Source: Segatella cerevisiae
Lineage (GTDB): Bacteria > Bacteroidota > Bacteroidia > Bacteroidales > Bacteroidaceae
Direction of reading: 5' to 3'
Assembly: GCF_024054555.1 (NCBI RefSeq)
Contig: NZ_JAMXLY010000009.1
Span: forward strand, 1-64,000
Length of the DNA stretch: 64,000 nucleotides
A model generated the notes under the pieces. The model was not told the DNA's origin and made no database searches. It worked only from the letters and a program-made list of their open reading frames with translations. This document shows positions 1 through 8,330 of the stretch, one piece after another. Each line of letters opens with the position of its first letter. Within the stretch, counting starts at the first letter, position 1. Made by a program: the position numbers and the translations under genes.

Positions 1-2
1 CA

Positions 3-113
3 AACGGCTTGTTTGCCAGAATAATTGGCAAAATCAGTGCGCTAACCGTTTCTCAATATATGAATTACATTAATGGCAAGCCCATCGGTAGAATTAAATA
101 CGCACTAAATTAA
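3..113 (+). CDS. C-terminal end of an IS982-like transposase (cut by window edge)
   Basis: An open frame enters from the left edge and runs 36 codons to a TAA at 111-113. Its end (NGLFARIIGKISALTV, then KPIGRIKYALN) resembles the C-terminus of IS982-family DDE transposases of Bacteroidetes, as I remember that family. Only the last part is present, so intactness of the element cannot be judged. Family assignment is by recognition, not search; another DDE family is possible. Confidence 0.6.
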   Translation, partial: NGLFARIIGKISALTVSQYMNYINGKPIGRIKYALN

Positions 114-127
114 TTCCGCCAACGGGT
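114..127 (+). repeat. Probable right terminal inverted repeat of the IS
   Basis: Directly after the transposase stop, the bases end in TTCCGCCAACGGGT. Read on the other strand this is ACCCGTTGGCGGAA, starting with ACCC as many IS982 ends do. The outer end would be at 127. The left end and target duplication lie outside the window. Confidence 0.45.
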
Positions 128-492
128 ATAATTAATCTGTTGTAATTCTTTCTATTGTCATCTTCTGTGGAATATTTCCCGTGTTTATGGGAAATTTCCA
201 TAGGGGAGACAATTTTTTCCGTTTGAAGGTTCAAGCGTTATCACGGAACTTCAAACTCATTCCTATTATTCATCACCATTCTATCTTATTATTATAAAGG
301 TCGCTTTGACCTTGACTGAAAAGGCATGGTCTTACGGTTTGAACTGCCATTGTATTAGAGATAGCGGATGAATCAGGTTTCCATCGTCTATCGGCATTCA
401 GGATGAAGTCCGGCAGGAGAATGGGGCTTATTTAGGAAATGATTTGTTTGATAAAAAAGACTTCATTAGGTTATTAATCCAAAAAATATTGC
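128..492. other. Intergenic stretch without a recognisable gene
   Basis: Between the IS end and the promoter of the DUF169 gene I see no coding frame of useful length and no RNA gene. It has short imperfect dyads (for example around 175-205, TTTCCC/GGGAAA) but nothing I can name. Confidence 0.4.
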
Positions 493-500
493 TACATTTG
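493..500 (+). promoter_or_regulatory. Bacteroidetes -7 box (TACATTTG) for the DUF169 gene
   Basis: TACATTTG fits the TAnnTTTG consensus and lies 22 bases before the ATG at 523. Confidence 0.55.
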
Positions 501-522
501 TCTAGTAGTAATAAGAAACAGA

Positions 523-1239
523 ATGAAGTCCAGTGAATTTGTAACCATGTTCCGTGCAGCATTTGGAAATGCACCATCTTTACCGATGGCTTTTTATTAT
601 AGTGATCAACCTATCGCAGAGACGCTGAAGAAGAGCGGTTGCATGTTTAAGTTTTTTCCTCAGGTTTTTCTGGGGCATGCTGTCAGTTTGAGTGCCGATA
701 CCATCGGGTGCGGGAGTGCCAGGTTTTATTTGGGGTTTACTGACCAGCACGAACAGATTCCTGATTTTATGTCATTGAAGCGAAAGTATAAGTCGACCCC
801 GGAGAAGGCCTGTCACTTTATCAATCAGGTCAAAGTGAAGGGTGTTCATGCCAAATACTTGAATTTCCAACGTGTAGACAGAATGGAAGACCTTGACCTG
901 ATCGAAGGACTGATCTTTTTCGCTACGCCTGATGAATTATCAGGATTGTGCAGTTGGGCCTTTTTTGACCGGAATGAGCCTGACACTGTTTCTACGCTTT
1001 TCGGCTCAGGTTGCAGCAGCATCATCAGTACCATTGTGAACGAGAACCGCGATAAGGGTTACCGGTGTTTCTTGGGTTTGCTGGACCCGTCTGTGCGGCC
1101 TTGGGTAGATGAAGATATTCTGAGTTTTTCCATTCCCAAATGCAGATTGGATGTGATGATGAAAACCTTGGCTCACACTTGCCTGAGCGGGACGCCGGCC
1201 TGGAATAAAGTCCATAAGAGGATCAACGGAGAGATGTGA
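523..1239 (+). CDS. DUF169 family protein
   Basis: A 238-residue protein without signal peptide or membrane segment, matching the DUF169 family (COG2043) in length and in features such as the N-terminal PMAFYYSD segment and a Gly/Cys/Ser-rich GSGCSS segment near residue 165. The family has no established biochemical role, so none is given. It has its own -7 box and a short leader. It converges on formate-tetrahydrofolate ligase with only 15 bases between stop codons. The ATG at 523 fits the promoter distance. Confidence 0.7.
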   Translation: MKSSEFVTMFRAAFGNAPSLPMAFYYSDQPIAETLKKSGCMFKFFPQVFLGHAVSLSADTIGCGSARFYLGFTDQHEQIPDFMSLKRKYKSTPEKACHFINQVKVKGVHAKYLNFQRVDRMEDLDLIEGLIFFATPDELSGLCSWAFFDRNEPDTVSTLFGSGCSSIISTIVNENRDKGYRCFLGLLDPSVRPWVDEDILSFSIPKCRLDVMMKTLAHTCLSGTPAWNKVHKRINGEM

Positions 1240-1265
1240 CTTTCCCGAGATTCTTCAGGAAAGTC
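1238..1265. terminator. Convergent hairpin overlapping both stop codons
   Basis: GACTTTCC at 1238-1245 pairs with GGAAAGTC at 1258-1265 (8 bp, 12-base loop). The stem begins at the last two bases of the DUF169 stop codon, and the fhs stop (1255-1257) lies in the loop, so one hairpin could end both transcripts. No long T-run follows, so strength is uncertain. Confidence 0.5.
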
Positions 1266-2922
1266 CTTCAATCTGGCCGTTGATGATCCTGATACGTTCT
1301 GCTTGCGGGCTTTTCGGTAGTCCCGGCATCCGTAATATATCCCCTGCAATGGCAATAATCATTTCTGATCCGGCATCTACAGTCAGATTCCGTATGGTAA
1401 GCGTAAAGTCTTGAGGTAATCCGTAGGCCTTTTTGTCTTCAGAAAAAGAATACTGGGTTTTTGCAATGCAAACGGGGAAGTGTCCATAACCTGACTCCTG
1501 AATATGATTCAATTGTTTTAATGCAGCCGGTTTGAAAATCACTTTTGCAGCGCCATAGATACCTTTGGCGACTTTCTCTATTTTTGTCTGAACGCTGTCC
1601 GAAACTTGATAGGCAAATCTCAGGTCTCCCGACGGTTTCTCTTCTATCATTTTTACTACCAGACGGGCCAACTCTTCAGCTCCTTTTCCACCTTCCGTGA
1701 AAGCCCGGTTCTCGGCAAATCCCACGCCCAGTGCTTCACAGTGTTGCCGGACCATTTCTATTTCATCGTCCAAGTCAGCAGCGAAACGGTTCAGGCAAAC
1801 GACAACCGTTTGACCGAAACTTTGCATGTTCCGGATATGCTTGTCCATATTGGCAAATCCGGCTTGTATACCTTTGGCATTGGGTTTTGTGATAGCAGCC
1901 ACATCGACGTGACCATGAAGTTTTAAGGCTTGTGTTGTCACGACGATCATCGTCAGTTTGGGGCAGATGCCGGCGAGACGGCATTTGATGTCAAAAAACT
2001 TCTCCGCTCCTAAATCTGAACCGAAGCCTGCTTCTGTGATGGCGTAGTCCCCGAAGGTCATTGCCATCTTCGTAGCGATGATGCTGTTGCATCCGTGCGC
2101 AATATTGGCAAATGGTCCACCATGGATGAAGGCAGGGGTCTGCTCTGTGGTCTGCACCAAGTTCGGATGAATGGCGTCCAACAAGATGGCGGTGATAGCC
2201 TCGGTCACGCCCAGGTCCCGGACGGTAAAAGGTTTCCCTTCTGTCGTGATGCCGAGCAGGATATTAGAGATGCGGCGCTGCAGATCCTTCAAGTCAGTTG
2301 CCAGGCACAATATCGCCATGATTTCCGATGCCGGCGTGATGTCGAATCCGCTTTCCGCCACCAGTCCGTTGGAAGGTCCGCCAAGTCCTGTCACGATGTC
2401 CCGTAAACTGCGGTCATTCACATCAAGGACTCTTTTCCAAAAAACTTTTCTCAACCGGAATCCTTCATCTTGATGTTGGTAGATATAGTTGTCCAGGAGT
2501 GCTGCAATCATATTATTGGCTGCCGTCACCGCATGGAAATCCCCTGTCAGGTGAAGGTTGATCTTTTCTGAAGGTAAGACCTGAGCATAGCCGCCCCCTG
2601 TGGCGCCTCCCTTCATGCCGAAGCAGGGGCCGAGGCTGGGTTCACGTAACGCCAGTACGGCGTTTTTCCCAATTCGGTTCATGCCAAGAGCTAATCCGAT
2701 GCTCATGGTCGTCTTGCCATTACCTGACTTCGTGGGGGTGATGGACGTTACTAAAATGAGATTTGATTTCTTTACTTTTTCCTCGTCAATGAGCGTGTAG
2801 GGAACCTTGGTCACATACTTTCCATAAGGTTCCAGACTTTCTTGGGGAATATGGATCTTCTCTGCTATTGTCGTGATCGGAACAAGTTTTATCCCGTGTG
2901 CGATCTCGTAATCTGTCTTCAT
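1255..2922 (-). CDS. fhs: Formate--tetrahydrofolate ligase
   Basis: This 555-residue enzyme joins formate to tetrahydrofolate using ATP, giving 10-formyl-THF for purine and formyl-Met synthesis in the cytoplasm. Full family length. A P-loop-like segment ([11 protein letters not shown], about residues 62-72) and the long conserved [20 protein letters not shown] block are present. Transcribed alone from a TATTTTTG box (2969-2976 on this strand) and convergent with the DUF169 gene. Nothing is truncated. Assignment is secure; the direction used in vivo cannot be read from sequence. Confidence 0.96.
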   Translation of the reverse strand: MKTDYEIAHGIKLVPITTIAEKIHIPQESLEPYGKYVTKVPYTLIDEEKVKKSNLILVTSITPTKSGNGKTTMSIGLALGMNRIGKNAVLALREPSLGPCFGMKGGATGGGYAQVLPSEKINLHLTGDFHAVTAANNMIAALLDNYIYQHQDEGFRLRKVFWKRVLDVNDRSLRDIVTGLGGPSNGLVAESGFDITPASEIMAILCLATDLKDLQRRISNILLGITTEGKPFTVRDLGVTEAITAILLDAIHPNLVQTTEQTPAFIHGGPFANIAHGCNSIIATKMAMTFGDYAITEAGFGSDLGAEKFFDIKCRLAGICPKLTMIVVTTQALKLHGHVDVAAITKPNAKGIQAGFANMDKHIRNMQSFGQTVVVCLNRFAADLDDEIEMVRQHCEALGVGFAENRAFTEGGKGAEELARLVVKMIEEKPSGDLRFAYQVSDSVQTKIEKVAKGIYGAAKVIFKPAALKQLNHIQESGYGHFPVCIAKTQYSFSEDKKAYGLPQDFTLTIRNLTVDAGSEMIIAIAGDILRMPGLPKSPQAERIRIINGQIEGLS

Positions 2923-2968
2923 GAGATAACAATCTTTTTACGAATTTTATTCATCTGTAATAGGATTG

Positions 2969-2976
2969 CAAAAATA
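2969..2976 (-). promoter_or_regulatory. -7 box (TATTTTTG) for fhs
   Basis: The reverse complement of 2969-2976 is TATTTTTG, 46 bases upstream of the fhs ATG, a normal leader length for this phylum. Confidence 0.55.
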
Positions 2977-3144
2977 CTGCAAAAACAAGTAACTCGCAAA
3001 TGTTTCTATAGGATTATTTTTCACTTTTTACTCAATAGACAAAAAGAATCGAGCATTCCTATTTTTTCACGGATGAGTTCTGAATGGCCATATTTTGGTT
3101 GGGAATCTTTGTCATGCCCGGTCTCTATCGTATGGCCTGTTCCT

Positions 3145-3157
3145 ACCCGTTGGCGGA
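3145..3157. repeat. 13-bp match to the IS terminal inverted repeat
   Basis: ACCCGTTGGCGGA here equals the reverse complement of the presumed IS right end at 115-127. No transposase frame adjoins it, so it may be a solo-end relic or chance. It abuts the left edge of the 23-bp array element. Confidence 0.3.
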
Positions 3158-3418
3158 CATCTTCGCATCTGGAGATGCACGTCCATACATTTATTGATAC
3201 TTATCCATACCTTTCGTTGGCGCACGACTATATGTTCTGTTCACCGCTTCATGGGAATAATCAATGAGTTGTATGAGATTCTGTTCACGTGCTTTATGAG
3301 GTTCTGTTCACGTACGTTCTTATACTGTAAGGACGTACGTCATGAGACCTTAAGGACGTACGTCATGAGACCTTAAGGACGTACGACATGAGCACCTAAG
3401 GACGTACGTCATTACACC
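3158..3418. repeat. Intergenic element A: conserved flank plus 23-bp-period palindrome array
   Basis: The left part is clearly related to 51986-52200 (shared words include ATTGATACTTATCC, GTTCTGTTCA and TTATGAGG). The right part has GACGTACGTC-type palindromes at 3332, 3355, 3378 (one change) and 3401, spaced exactly 23 bp, joined by 13-base linkers containing CTTAAG or CACCTAAG. It ends in TTACACC like the second copy. No open frame fits it. It may be a mobile intergenic repeat or a structured RNA/DNA element; no function is known to me. Confidence 0.75.
3310..3340. other. 13-bp hairpin in element A
   Basis: Bases 3310-3322 pair with 3328-3340: twelve Watson-Crick pairs and one G-T, with a 5-base loop. 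The outer eight bases are the self-complementary ACGTACGT. The same position in the second copy also forms a hairpin but with different bases. Confidence 0.65.
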
Positions 3419-3686
3419 TGGTCTCCCAAGTCAACGGATTTTGTTCCCTGAGTGTCGCATAAAATCTCCCTCTCCCTTACTGTAATTGAGGTAGGAGGAT
3501 CTCTTGAAAGTATGATGTGGGGTACTGCCAAAACTGTAACGGCAGGAGTCTCTTTATTCGTCCTGGACCATAAGAAGTTCAAGTTACGCAAAAAACTTAT
3601 GGAGGGTGTCATCAGTGATTTGTGTACTGTATTTTAGGATTGAGATACCTAAAATAAGGCAACGATAAATAGGCTTGTTCGTATTG
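3419..3686. other. Intergenic stretch between element A and tRNA-Arg
   Basis: A 61-codon frame exists (3452-3637), but it has no promoter or recognisable family, and an equally long frame opposes it. I regard the stretch as non-coding. Confidence 0.35.
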
Positions 3687-3760
3687 TGACCTCGGTGGGA
3701 TTCAAACCCACGACCTTCAGAACCGGAATCTGACGCTCTATTCAGCTAAGCTACGAGGCC
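3687..3760 (-). tRNA. tRNA-Arg (anticodon CCG)
   Basis: On the minus strand a full cloverleaf folds. The 7-bp acceptor stem is GGCCTCG with CGAGGTC (one G-T pair). The anticodon stem TCAGA/TCTGA encloses the loop TTCCGGT, giving anticodon CCG. The T-arm contains GGTTTGAATCC. The discriminator base is A and CCA is not encoded. Confidence 0.93.
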
Positions 3761-3944
3761 ATGATTTATTGCGAATGCAAAGATACTAAATAAGTTTGAT
3801 TATACCAAGTTTTTTCTTTTTTTAATCTTTCCACACAAATGATGGATATTTCCAGATCCCTAAACAAATAGTAATTAAAATAAAAATAATTCTTTCGATT
3901 TGGTAAATCTTCCTAAAATATGATTGCAAGTTAATAATAATATG

Positions 3945-3952
3945 TATCTTTG
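3945..3952 (+). promoter_or_regulatory. -7 box (TATCTTTG) for asnA
   Basis: TATCTTTG lies 35 bases before the asnA ATG and fits the TAnnTTTG consensus exactly. Confidence 0.6.
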
Positions 3953-3987
3953 CAAGAAGATTTGATATATAAGATAAATTTAGAATA

Positions 3988-5025
3988 ATGAGTAGATTGA
4001 TTAAGCCGGTGGCGTATAAAGCGCTTCTGGACATGCAGCAAACTGAGTTGGGAATCAAGTTGATCAAAGATTTTTTCCAGCAGGATTTGTCTGCAGAACT
4101 GAGGTTACGTCGGGTCACAGCACCCTTGTTTGTCCTTAAAGGACTTGGTATCAATGATGATTTGAATGGCGTGGAGCGCCCTGTCTCTTTTCCGATCAAG
4201 GATTTTGGAGATCAGGTAGCCGAAGTGGTGCACTCTCTGGCAAAGTGGAAGCGCCTTGCGTTGGCTGAATATCATATCCCTGCAGGATACGGTATTTATA
4301 CTGACATGAATGCCATCCGCCCTGATGAGGAACTTGATAATCTGCATTCTTTGTATGTGGATCAATGGGATTGGGAAGCTGTGATCACACGCCCGGACCG
4401 AACCATCGCTTTCTTGGAAAATACGGTCCGTCGGATTTACAGTGCTATCCTGCGTGCCGAATATCTGACCTGTGAAAATTATCCACAGATCAAACCTTTC
4501 CTGCCTAAGGAAATACATTTCATTCATAGTCAGGACTTGTTGGATAAGTATCCCGGCAAGTCCCCGAAAGAGCGTGAAGATGCGATCTGCAAGGAATATG
4601 GAGCGGTATTTGTAGAAGGAATTGGCGGTAAACTCTCTGATGGCAAGAAGCACGATGGCCGCGCTCCGGATTATGATGACTGGAGTACTGTGGCTGAGAA
4701 TGGAAAGGTTGGCTTGAACGGTGACATTCTGGTTTGGTACCCTGTCCTGGGACGAAGCTTCGAACTGAGTTCTATGGGAATCCGTGTAGACAAGCAAGCT
4801 TTGCTGCGTCAATTGAAGTCAGAAGGAAAAGAGGAGCGCGAAAAACTCTATTTCCATCAGCGCCTGCTGAATGGTGCCCTGCCTTTGAGCATCGGTGGTG
4901 GTATCGGCCAAAGCCGGTTGTGCATGCTCTTGCTTCACAAGGGACATATCGGAGAAATCCAGGCTAGTATATGGCCGGAAGAGATGCGCAAGGAGTGCGA
5001 AAAATATGGGATGAAGTTAATCTGA
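3988..5025 (+). CDS. asnA: Aspartate--ammonia ligase (asparagine synthetase A)
   Basis: A 345-residue cytoplasmic enzyme that makes asparagine from aspartate, ammonia and ATP. It has the class II aminoacyl-tRNA-synthetase-like fold of AsnA. Seen here: the N-terminal SAELRLRRVTAPLFV block, the ERPVSF segment, and the C-terminal GGGIGQSRLCMLLL motif that forms part of the active site in this family. Full family length. It has its own promoter and a strong terminator just downstream, so it is probably monocistronic. Convergent with dnaX. Confidence 0.95.
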   Translation: MSRLIKPVAYKALLDMQQTELGIKLIKDFFQQDLSAELRLRRVTAPLFVLKGLGINDDLNGVERPVSFPIKDFGDQVAEVVHSLAKWKRLALAEYHIPAGYGIYTDMNAIRPDEELDNLHSLYVDQWDWEAVITRPDRTIAFLENTVRRIYSAILRAEYLTCENYPQIKPFLPKEIHFIHSQDLLDKYPGKSPKEREDAICKEYGAVFVEGIGGKLSDGKKHDGRAPDYDDWSTVAENGKVGLNGDILVWYPVLGRSFELSSMGIRVDKQALLRQLKSEGKEEREKLYFHQRLLNGALPLSIGGGIGQSRLCMLLLHKGHIGEIQASIWPEEMRKECEKYGMKLI

Positions 5026-5032
5026 AAAATGA

Positions 5033-5066
5033 AAAGTTCCGCAAGACAATCGCTTTGCGGAACTTT
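5033..5066. terminator. Terminator hairpin between asnA and dnaX
   Basis: A perfect 12-bp stem (5033-5044 with 5055-5066) and 10-base loop lie 8 bases after the asnA stop. The stem ends in TTT on the plus strand and AAA precedes it, so it could act in both directions. Confidence 0.75.
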
Positions 5067-5233
5067 ATGTTTTAATGTGAATCTGATCTGATAAATAGGA
5101 GTGTTTGCAGATCGAATAGCGAAAGGGTATCGGCAAGCATTGCGAATGTTTTGCCTCAATACTTATCCATGTAGAAAACGTCAAACTTACAACTTGTTGA
5201 CCTTAAATGTCCTGAACTTTGAACTACTTATTG

Positions 5234-7141
5234 TCAGTTCAAGTCCAAGTCAAGGAGATCGCGGAGTTTTTCCACACCGGGATTATTCTTCCTCATTTCA
5301 TCGAAAAGTTCTCTTTTCGTCAGGATTTTTCCCACCTCTTCTTTCTTTGCAAGTCTGATATCTATTGATATCTCCTGATTGTGGAGGTCTTTCCGGAGCG
5401 TTGTCTTGATCCTGTTCTGGATCTTCTTGACATCTTCGAGGAATATCTCGTTGTCTACAATGAGTTCAATATTGGGAAACTGGGTGATTCTAGGACTAAT
5501 GTGTTTCAAGCGTTGGGCTAGACCGACCATCTTCTGAGGCATACGGTTGCACATCTTCAGCCATGCCGTCTGCAACTGCTCCTGATTGAAAACGTCTTTT
5601 TCTTCAGTGCCTGAGGAAGCGGGCGTGTCTTCCATTTTCGCCGTATTGTCAGGTTGGTTGGGGTGAAGGAAAGACTGGAATGACATGCCGATATTTCCGG
5701 GTTTGAAAGAAGCGTTGTCTGCATGTACTGTCGTTTTCCCCGTATCCTGAGTCGTTTCCTCTTTTGCCGTTTCCATCGGTTCTTTTGGAGGAACGGGTGA
5801 GGCTGTCGGTGCTGGTTGTGCTGACGGTGCAGCGGTCTTTTCTTCTGAGACTTTTGCAGCGGTTTCTGCAGGTGGGGTAGGCGGCGTCTGAGGGGTGGGT
5901 GGCACTGCTTGTTGCGAATGAACCACCTGACTTTCAGTTTGCCGGGGTTGAGGCCGTGGCGAACCGGTCGGGGCTGCTGCCGAAGCAGGGGAATTGAACA
6001 TCGGCTTCAGCGTTTGAGGCTTTTGTTCATCAGTTGGCTGACTGCCCCCACCGTTCAATTGGGCTATTTCAATCAGAGTCAATTCCACCAAAAGCCTTTT
6101 ATTGCTGCTTTGGCGGTACTGCACGTCGCAGTCGTTCATGACTTTCAAAGCCCCATAGAGGAAAGGCAAGGGACAGCGCCCGGCCTGTTCACTGTATTTC
6201 TTTTTCTGGTCGTCGCTGGCATCCAACAAGATGATGGTCTGCTGGTCTTTTGCCATCATCACATTACGTACATGTTCGCTGAGGCCGTCGATGAAGTCAC
6301 CGCCGTCAAAACCTTTTGAAAGCACCTCGTTGAGCAGTAACATCATGTCACATACTTTGTTCTGGAGAGCCAGATCAATGATCTTGAAATAGTAATCCTC
6401 ATCGAGGACGTTCAGGTCTTCGATGACTTTTCGGTACGTAATATCACCTTGGCAGAAACTCGCAGCCTGATCAAAGATGGACAAGGCGTCACGCATGCCG
6501 CCGTCAGCCTTCTCGGCAATGAGCGTGAGGGCCTGGTCTTCGTATTTGATGCCCTCCTTGGAAGCGACCATCTTCAGTTGTCTGACCGTATCCGGCACCG
6601 TCATCCTCTCGAAGTCATAGACCTGGCAACGGCTGATGATCGTCGGGAGGATCTTGTGCTTTTCTGTAGTGGCGAGGATGAAGATGACATGCTTTGGCGG
6701 TTCCTCAAGTGTCTTGAGAAACGCGTTGAAAGCTTGCGGTGACAGCATGTGGACCTCATCGATGATAAATACTTTGTACTTACCGATCTGGGGCGGCACA
6801 CGCGTCTGTTCCATGAGTTTCTTGATGTCTTCTACCGAATTGTTGCTCGCGGCATCGAGTTCGAAAATATTATAAGACCGCCTCTCGTTGAAAGCTTTAC
6901 AACTCTCACATTCATTGCAGGCCTCCCCGTTTTCGTCCAGGTGTTCACAATTGATCGTCTTGGCAAATATCCTGGCACAAGTGGTCTTTCCCACACCACG
7001 AGGACCGCAAAAGAGGTATGCATGAGCCAGTTTCCCGCTCTTGATCGCATTCTTCAGCGTAGTGGTAAGGGTGGTCTGTCCGATCACCTGATCGAAAGTC
7101 ATCGGGCGGTATTTTCGTGCGGAAACAATATAATCTGCCAT
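5234..7141 (-). CDS. dnaX: DNA polymerase III subunit gamma/tau
   Basis: The 635-residue clamp-loader ATPase that couples polymerase cores and loads the sliding clamp. Walker A GPRGVGKT is near residues 46-53, zinc-binding cysteines near 65, 75, 78 and 81, a DEVHML Walker B, and an SRC sensor motif further on. A long Pro/Ala/Thr-rich linker (about residues 385-470) joins the ATPase to the C-terminal tau-like domain. I see no obvious slippery A-run for gamma production. Own promoter (TATCTTTG). The length suits Bacteroidetes DnaX. Confidence 0.95.
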   Translation of the reverse strand: MADYIVSARKYRPMTFDQVIGQTTLTTTLKNAIKSGKLAHAYLFCGPRGVGKTTCARIFAKTINCEHLDENGEACNECESCKAFNERRSYNIFELDAASNNSVEDIKKLMEQTRVPPQIGKYKVFIIDEVHMLSPQAFNAFLKTLEEPPKHVIFILATTEKHKILPTIISRCQVYDFERMTVPDTVRQLKMVASKEGIKYEDQALTLIAEKADGGMRDALSIFDQAASFCQGDITYRKVIEDLNVLDEDYYFKIIDLALQNKVCDMMLLLNEVLSKGFDGGDFIDGLSEHVRNVMMAKDQQTIILLDASDDQKKKYSEQAGRCPLPFLYGALKVMNDCDVQYRQSSNKRLLVELTLIEIAQLNGGGSQPTDEQKPQTLKPMFNSPASAAAPTGSPRPQPRQTESQVVHSQQAVPPTPQTPPTPPAETAAKVSEEKTAAPSAQPAPTASPVPPKEPMETAKEETTQDTGKTTVHADNASFKPGNIGMSFQSFLHPNQPDNTAKMEDTPASSGTEEKDVFNQEQLQTAWLKMCNRMPQKMVGLAQRLKHISPRITQFPNIELIVDNEIFLEDVKKIQNRIKTTLRKDLHNQEISIDIRLAKKEEVGKILTKRELFDEMRKNNPGVEKLRDLLDLDLN

Positions 7142-7173
7142 TGTGTCTCGTCTTTCTGTTATTGTCTTGTTTG

Positions 7174-7181
7174 CAAAGATA
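7174..7181 (-). promoter_or_regulatory. -7 box (TATCTTTG) for dnaX
   Basis: CAAAGATA on the plus strand reads TATCTTTG on the minus strand, 32 bases before the dnaX start. Confidence 0.55.
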
Positions 7182-7348
7182 CTATAAAAATGTGAGGATA
7201 AACAGAAAATCCGGACATATTTGATTCCCTGTCAAGGGCTGGAAAAGTACCGTATCATCTTGTAAAGCACTCTCTTGCACTTGAGAAACGGATTTGCAAT
7301 GAAACTTAAAATTCTTCTTTTTTCGCATTCTTTCTCGATTTAATTTCT

Positions 7349-7356
7349 TACTTTTG
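7349..7356 (+). promoter_or_regulatory. -7 box (TACTTTTG) for the FtsB-like gene
   Basis: Fits TAnnTTTG and lies 18 bases before the ATG at 7375. It overlaps an in-frame TTG at 7354, showing that the upstream TTG is not the start. Confidence 0.55.
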
Positions 7357-7374
7357 CAAAAGCAAAAATACGTT

Positions 7375-7734
7375 ATGGCAAATCAGTTGAATGAACTGTT
7401 TAGTTTCCTTTCCCATTACAAGTATTTGATTACCATTGTGGCAGGAGTTCTCATCGTCGGAATCGTCGATGACAACAGTTTCCGTATGCGTATCAAATAT
7501 GAGTTGCAGATCGGGGAGTTGAAGGATCAGATCCAAAAGTACGAGACGCAGAATCGCGTGGATACACGCAAACTCCGCGAGTTGGACCGGAATCCGAGAT
7601 CCATTGAGAAGATTGCCCGCGAAGAGTATTTTATGAAAGCCAATGACGAGGATATTTTCGTGTTGAGTACCGATGAAGCCTCCAATCAAAATAATGACAA
7701 TGATCAAGTTCAAAAAGATGGAACATCAGAATAG
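7375..7734 (+). CDS. FtsB/DivIC-like septum formation protein
   Basis: About 119 residues from the ATG at 7375. One N-terminal membrane segment (about residues 20-38, YLITIVAGVLIVGIV) is followed by a coiled-coil-rich stretch and the EKIAREEYFMK motif typical of septum formation initiator proteins of the FtsB/DivIC family. These link early and late divisome parts in the periplasm. The in-frame TTG upstream lies inside the -7 box and is rejected as start. The 3' end overlaps the next gene, implying coupled translation. The tail is Asn/Asp/Gln-rich. Confidence 0.8.
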   Translation: MANQLNELFSFLSHYKYLITIVAGVLIVGIVDDNSFRMRIKYELQIGELKDQIQKYETQNRVDTRKLRELDRNPRSIEKIAREEYFMKANDEDIFVLSTDEASNQNNDNDQVQKDGTSE

Positions 7735-8146
7735 GTTAAAAGATATAGTTTTCCTCTGTGGGGGAATATTGATGGTGATCGGTGCCGGCTGTTTTGCTTT
7801 TGGCTTTTTCCATCCTTCCTTATTGAAAGTGATGTGCTGGATCTTTCTGGTAGGATCACTCATGTTTTCCATCTCTCAAATGATGCAGACGATAGAAAGC
7901 ATGGATCTCACGCTACGGCGCTTGAAGAAACTGCAGTGCTTCAGTGACATCTGCTTTGTACTGGCCGGTATCTCGATGGTAGATACCGCCTATCAATTCT
8001 TGGAACCTCTTTTTGTCAATTATGAAACCTATATTACCTTAGTCTATAACAAATGGGTTGCGATCCTGCTCATAGCCGCATTGATAGAACTCTATACGAC
8101 ACATCGAATCAGTCGCGAACTGGCAAAGGGAAATCCTACACAATAA
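7718..8146 (+). CDS. Conserved four-helix membrane protein, function unknown
   Basis: About 142 residues if started at the ATG at 7718; starts at 7673 and 7700 in the same frame are also possible, all overlapping the upstream gene's end. Four hydrophobic segments are visible (roughly FLCGGILMVIGAGCFAFGF, then VMCWIFLVGSLMFSI, a third near ICFVLAGISMV, a fourth near AILLIAALIELY). I do not recognise a named family. The overlap with the FtsB-like gene suggests co-translation and perhaps a cell-envelope role. Confidence 0.6.
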   Translation: MEHQNRLKDIVFLCGGILMVIGAGCFAFGFFHPSLLKVMCWIFLVGSLMFSISQMMQTIESMDLTLRRLKKLQCFSDICFVLAGISMVDTAYQFLEPLFVNYETYITLVYNKWVAILLIAALIELYTTHRISRELAKGNPTQ

Positions 8147-8298
8147 TACCAATCAATGGTTTGTTTGTACGAATAATACGAGTATAGGTACAAAACTGCC
8201 CGAAAGTATTGAGGGGTTTGGTATGCGAAAAAAATATAAAAGATATAGAGAATCAATTAAATTGGATAAAAATATTTCCTTGGATTGAATATACATTG

Positions 8299-8306
8299 TA
8301 CCTTTG
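8299..8306 (+). promoter_or_regulatory. -7 box (TACCTTTG) for the DUF4369 gene
   Basis: Matches TAnnTTTG 24 bases before the ATG at 8331 and excludes the upstream in-frame TTG as start. Confidence 0.55.
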
Positions 8307-8330
8307 TTAAAAGTAAAAGATTCGCCACTT

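Noticed and set aside
3332..3410. Possible CRISPR array because of regular 23-bp spacing
   Set aside because: Units are only 10 bp with 13-bp near-identical linkers, so there are no unique spacers, and no cas genes are present.
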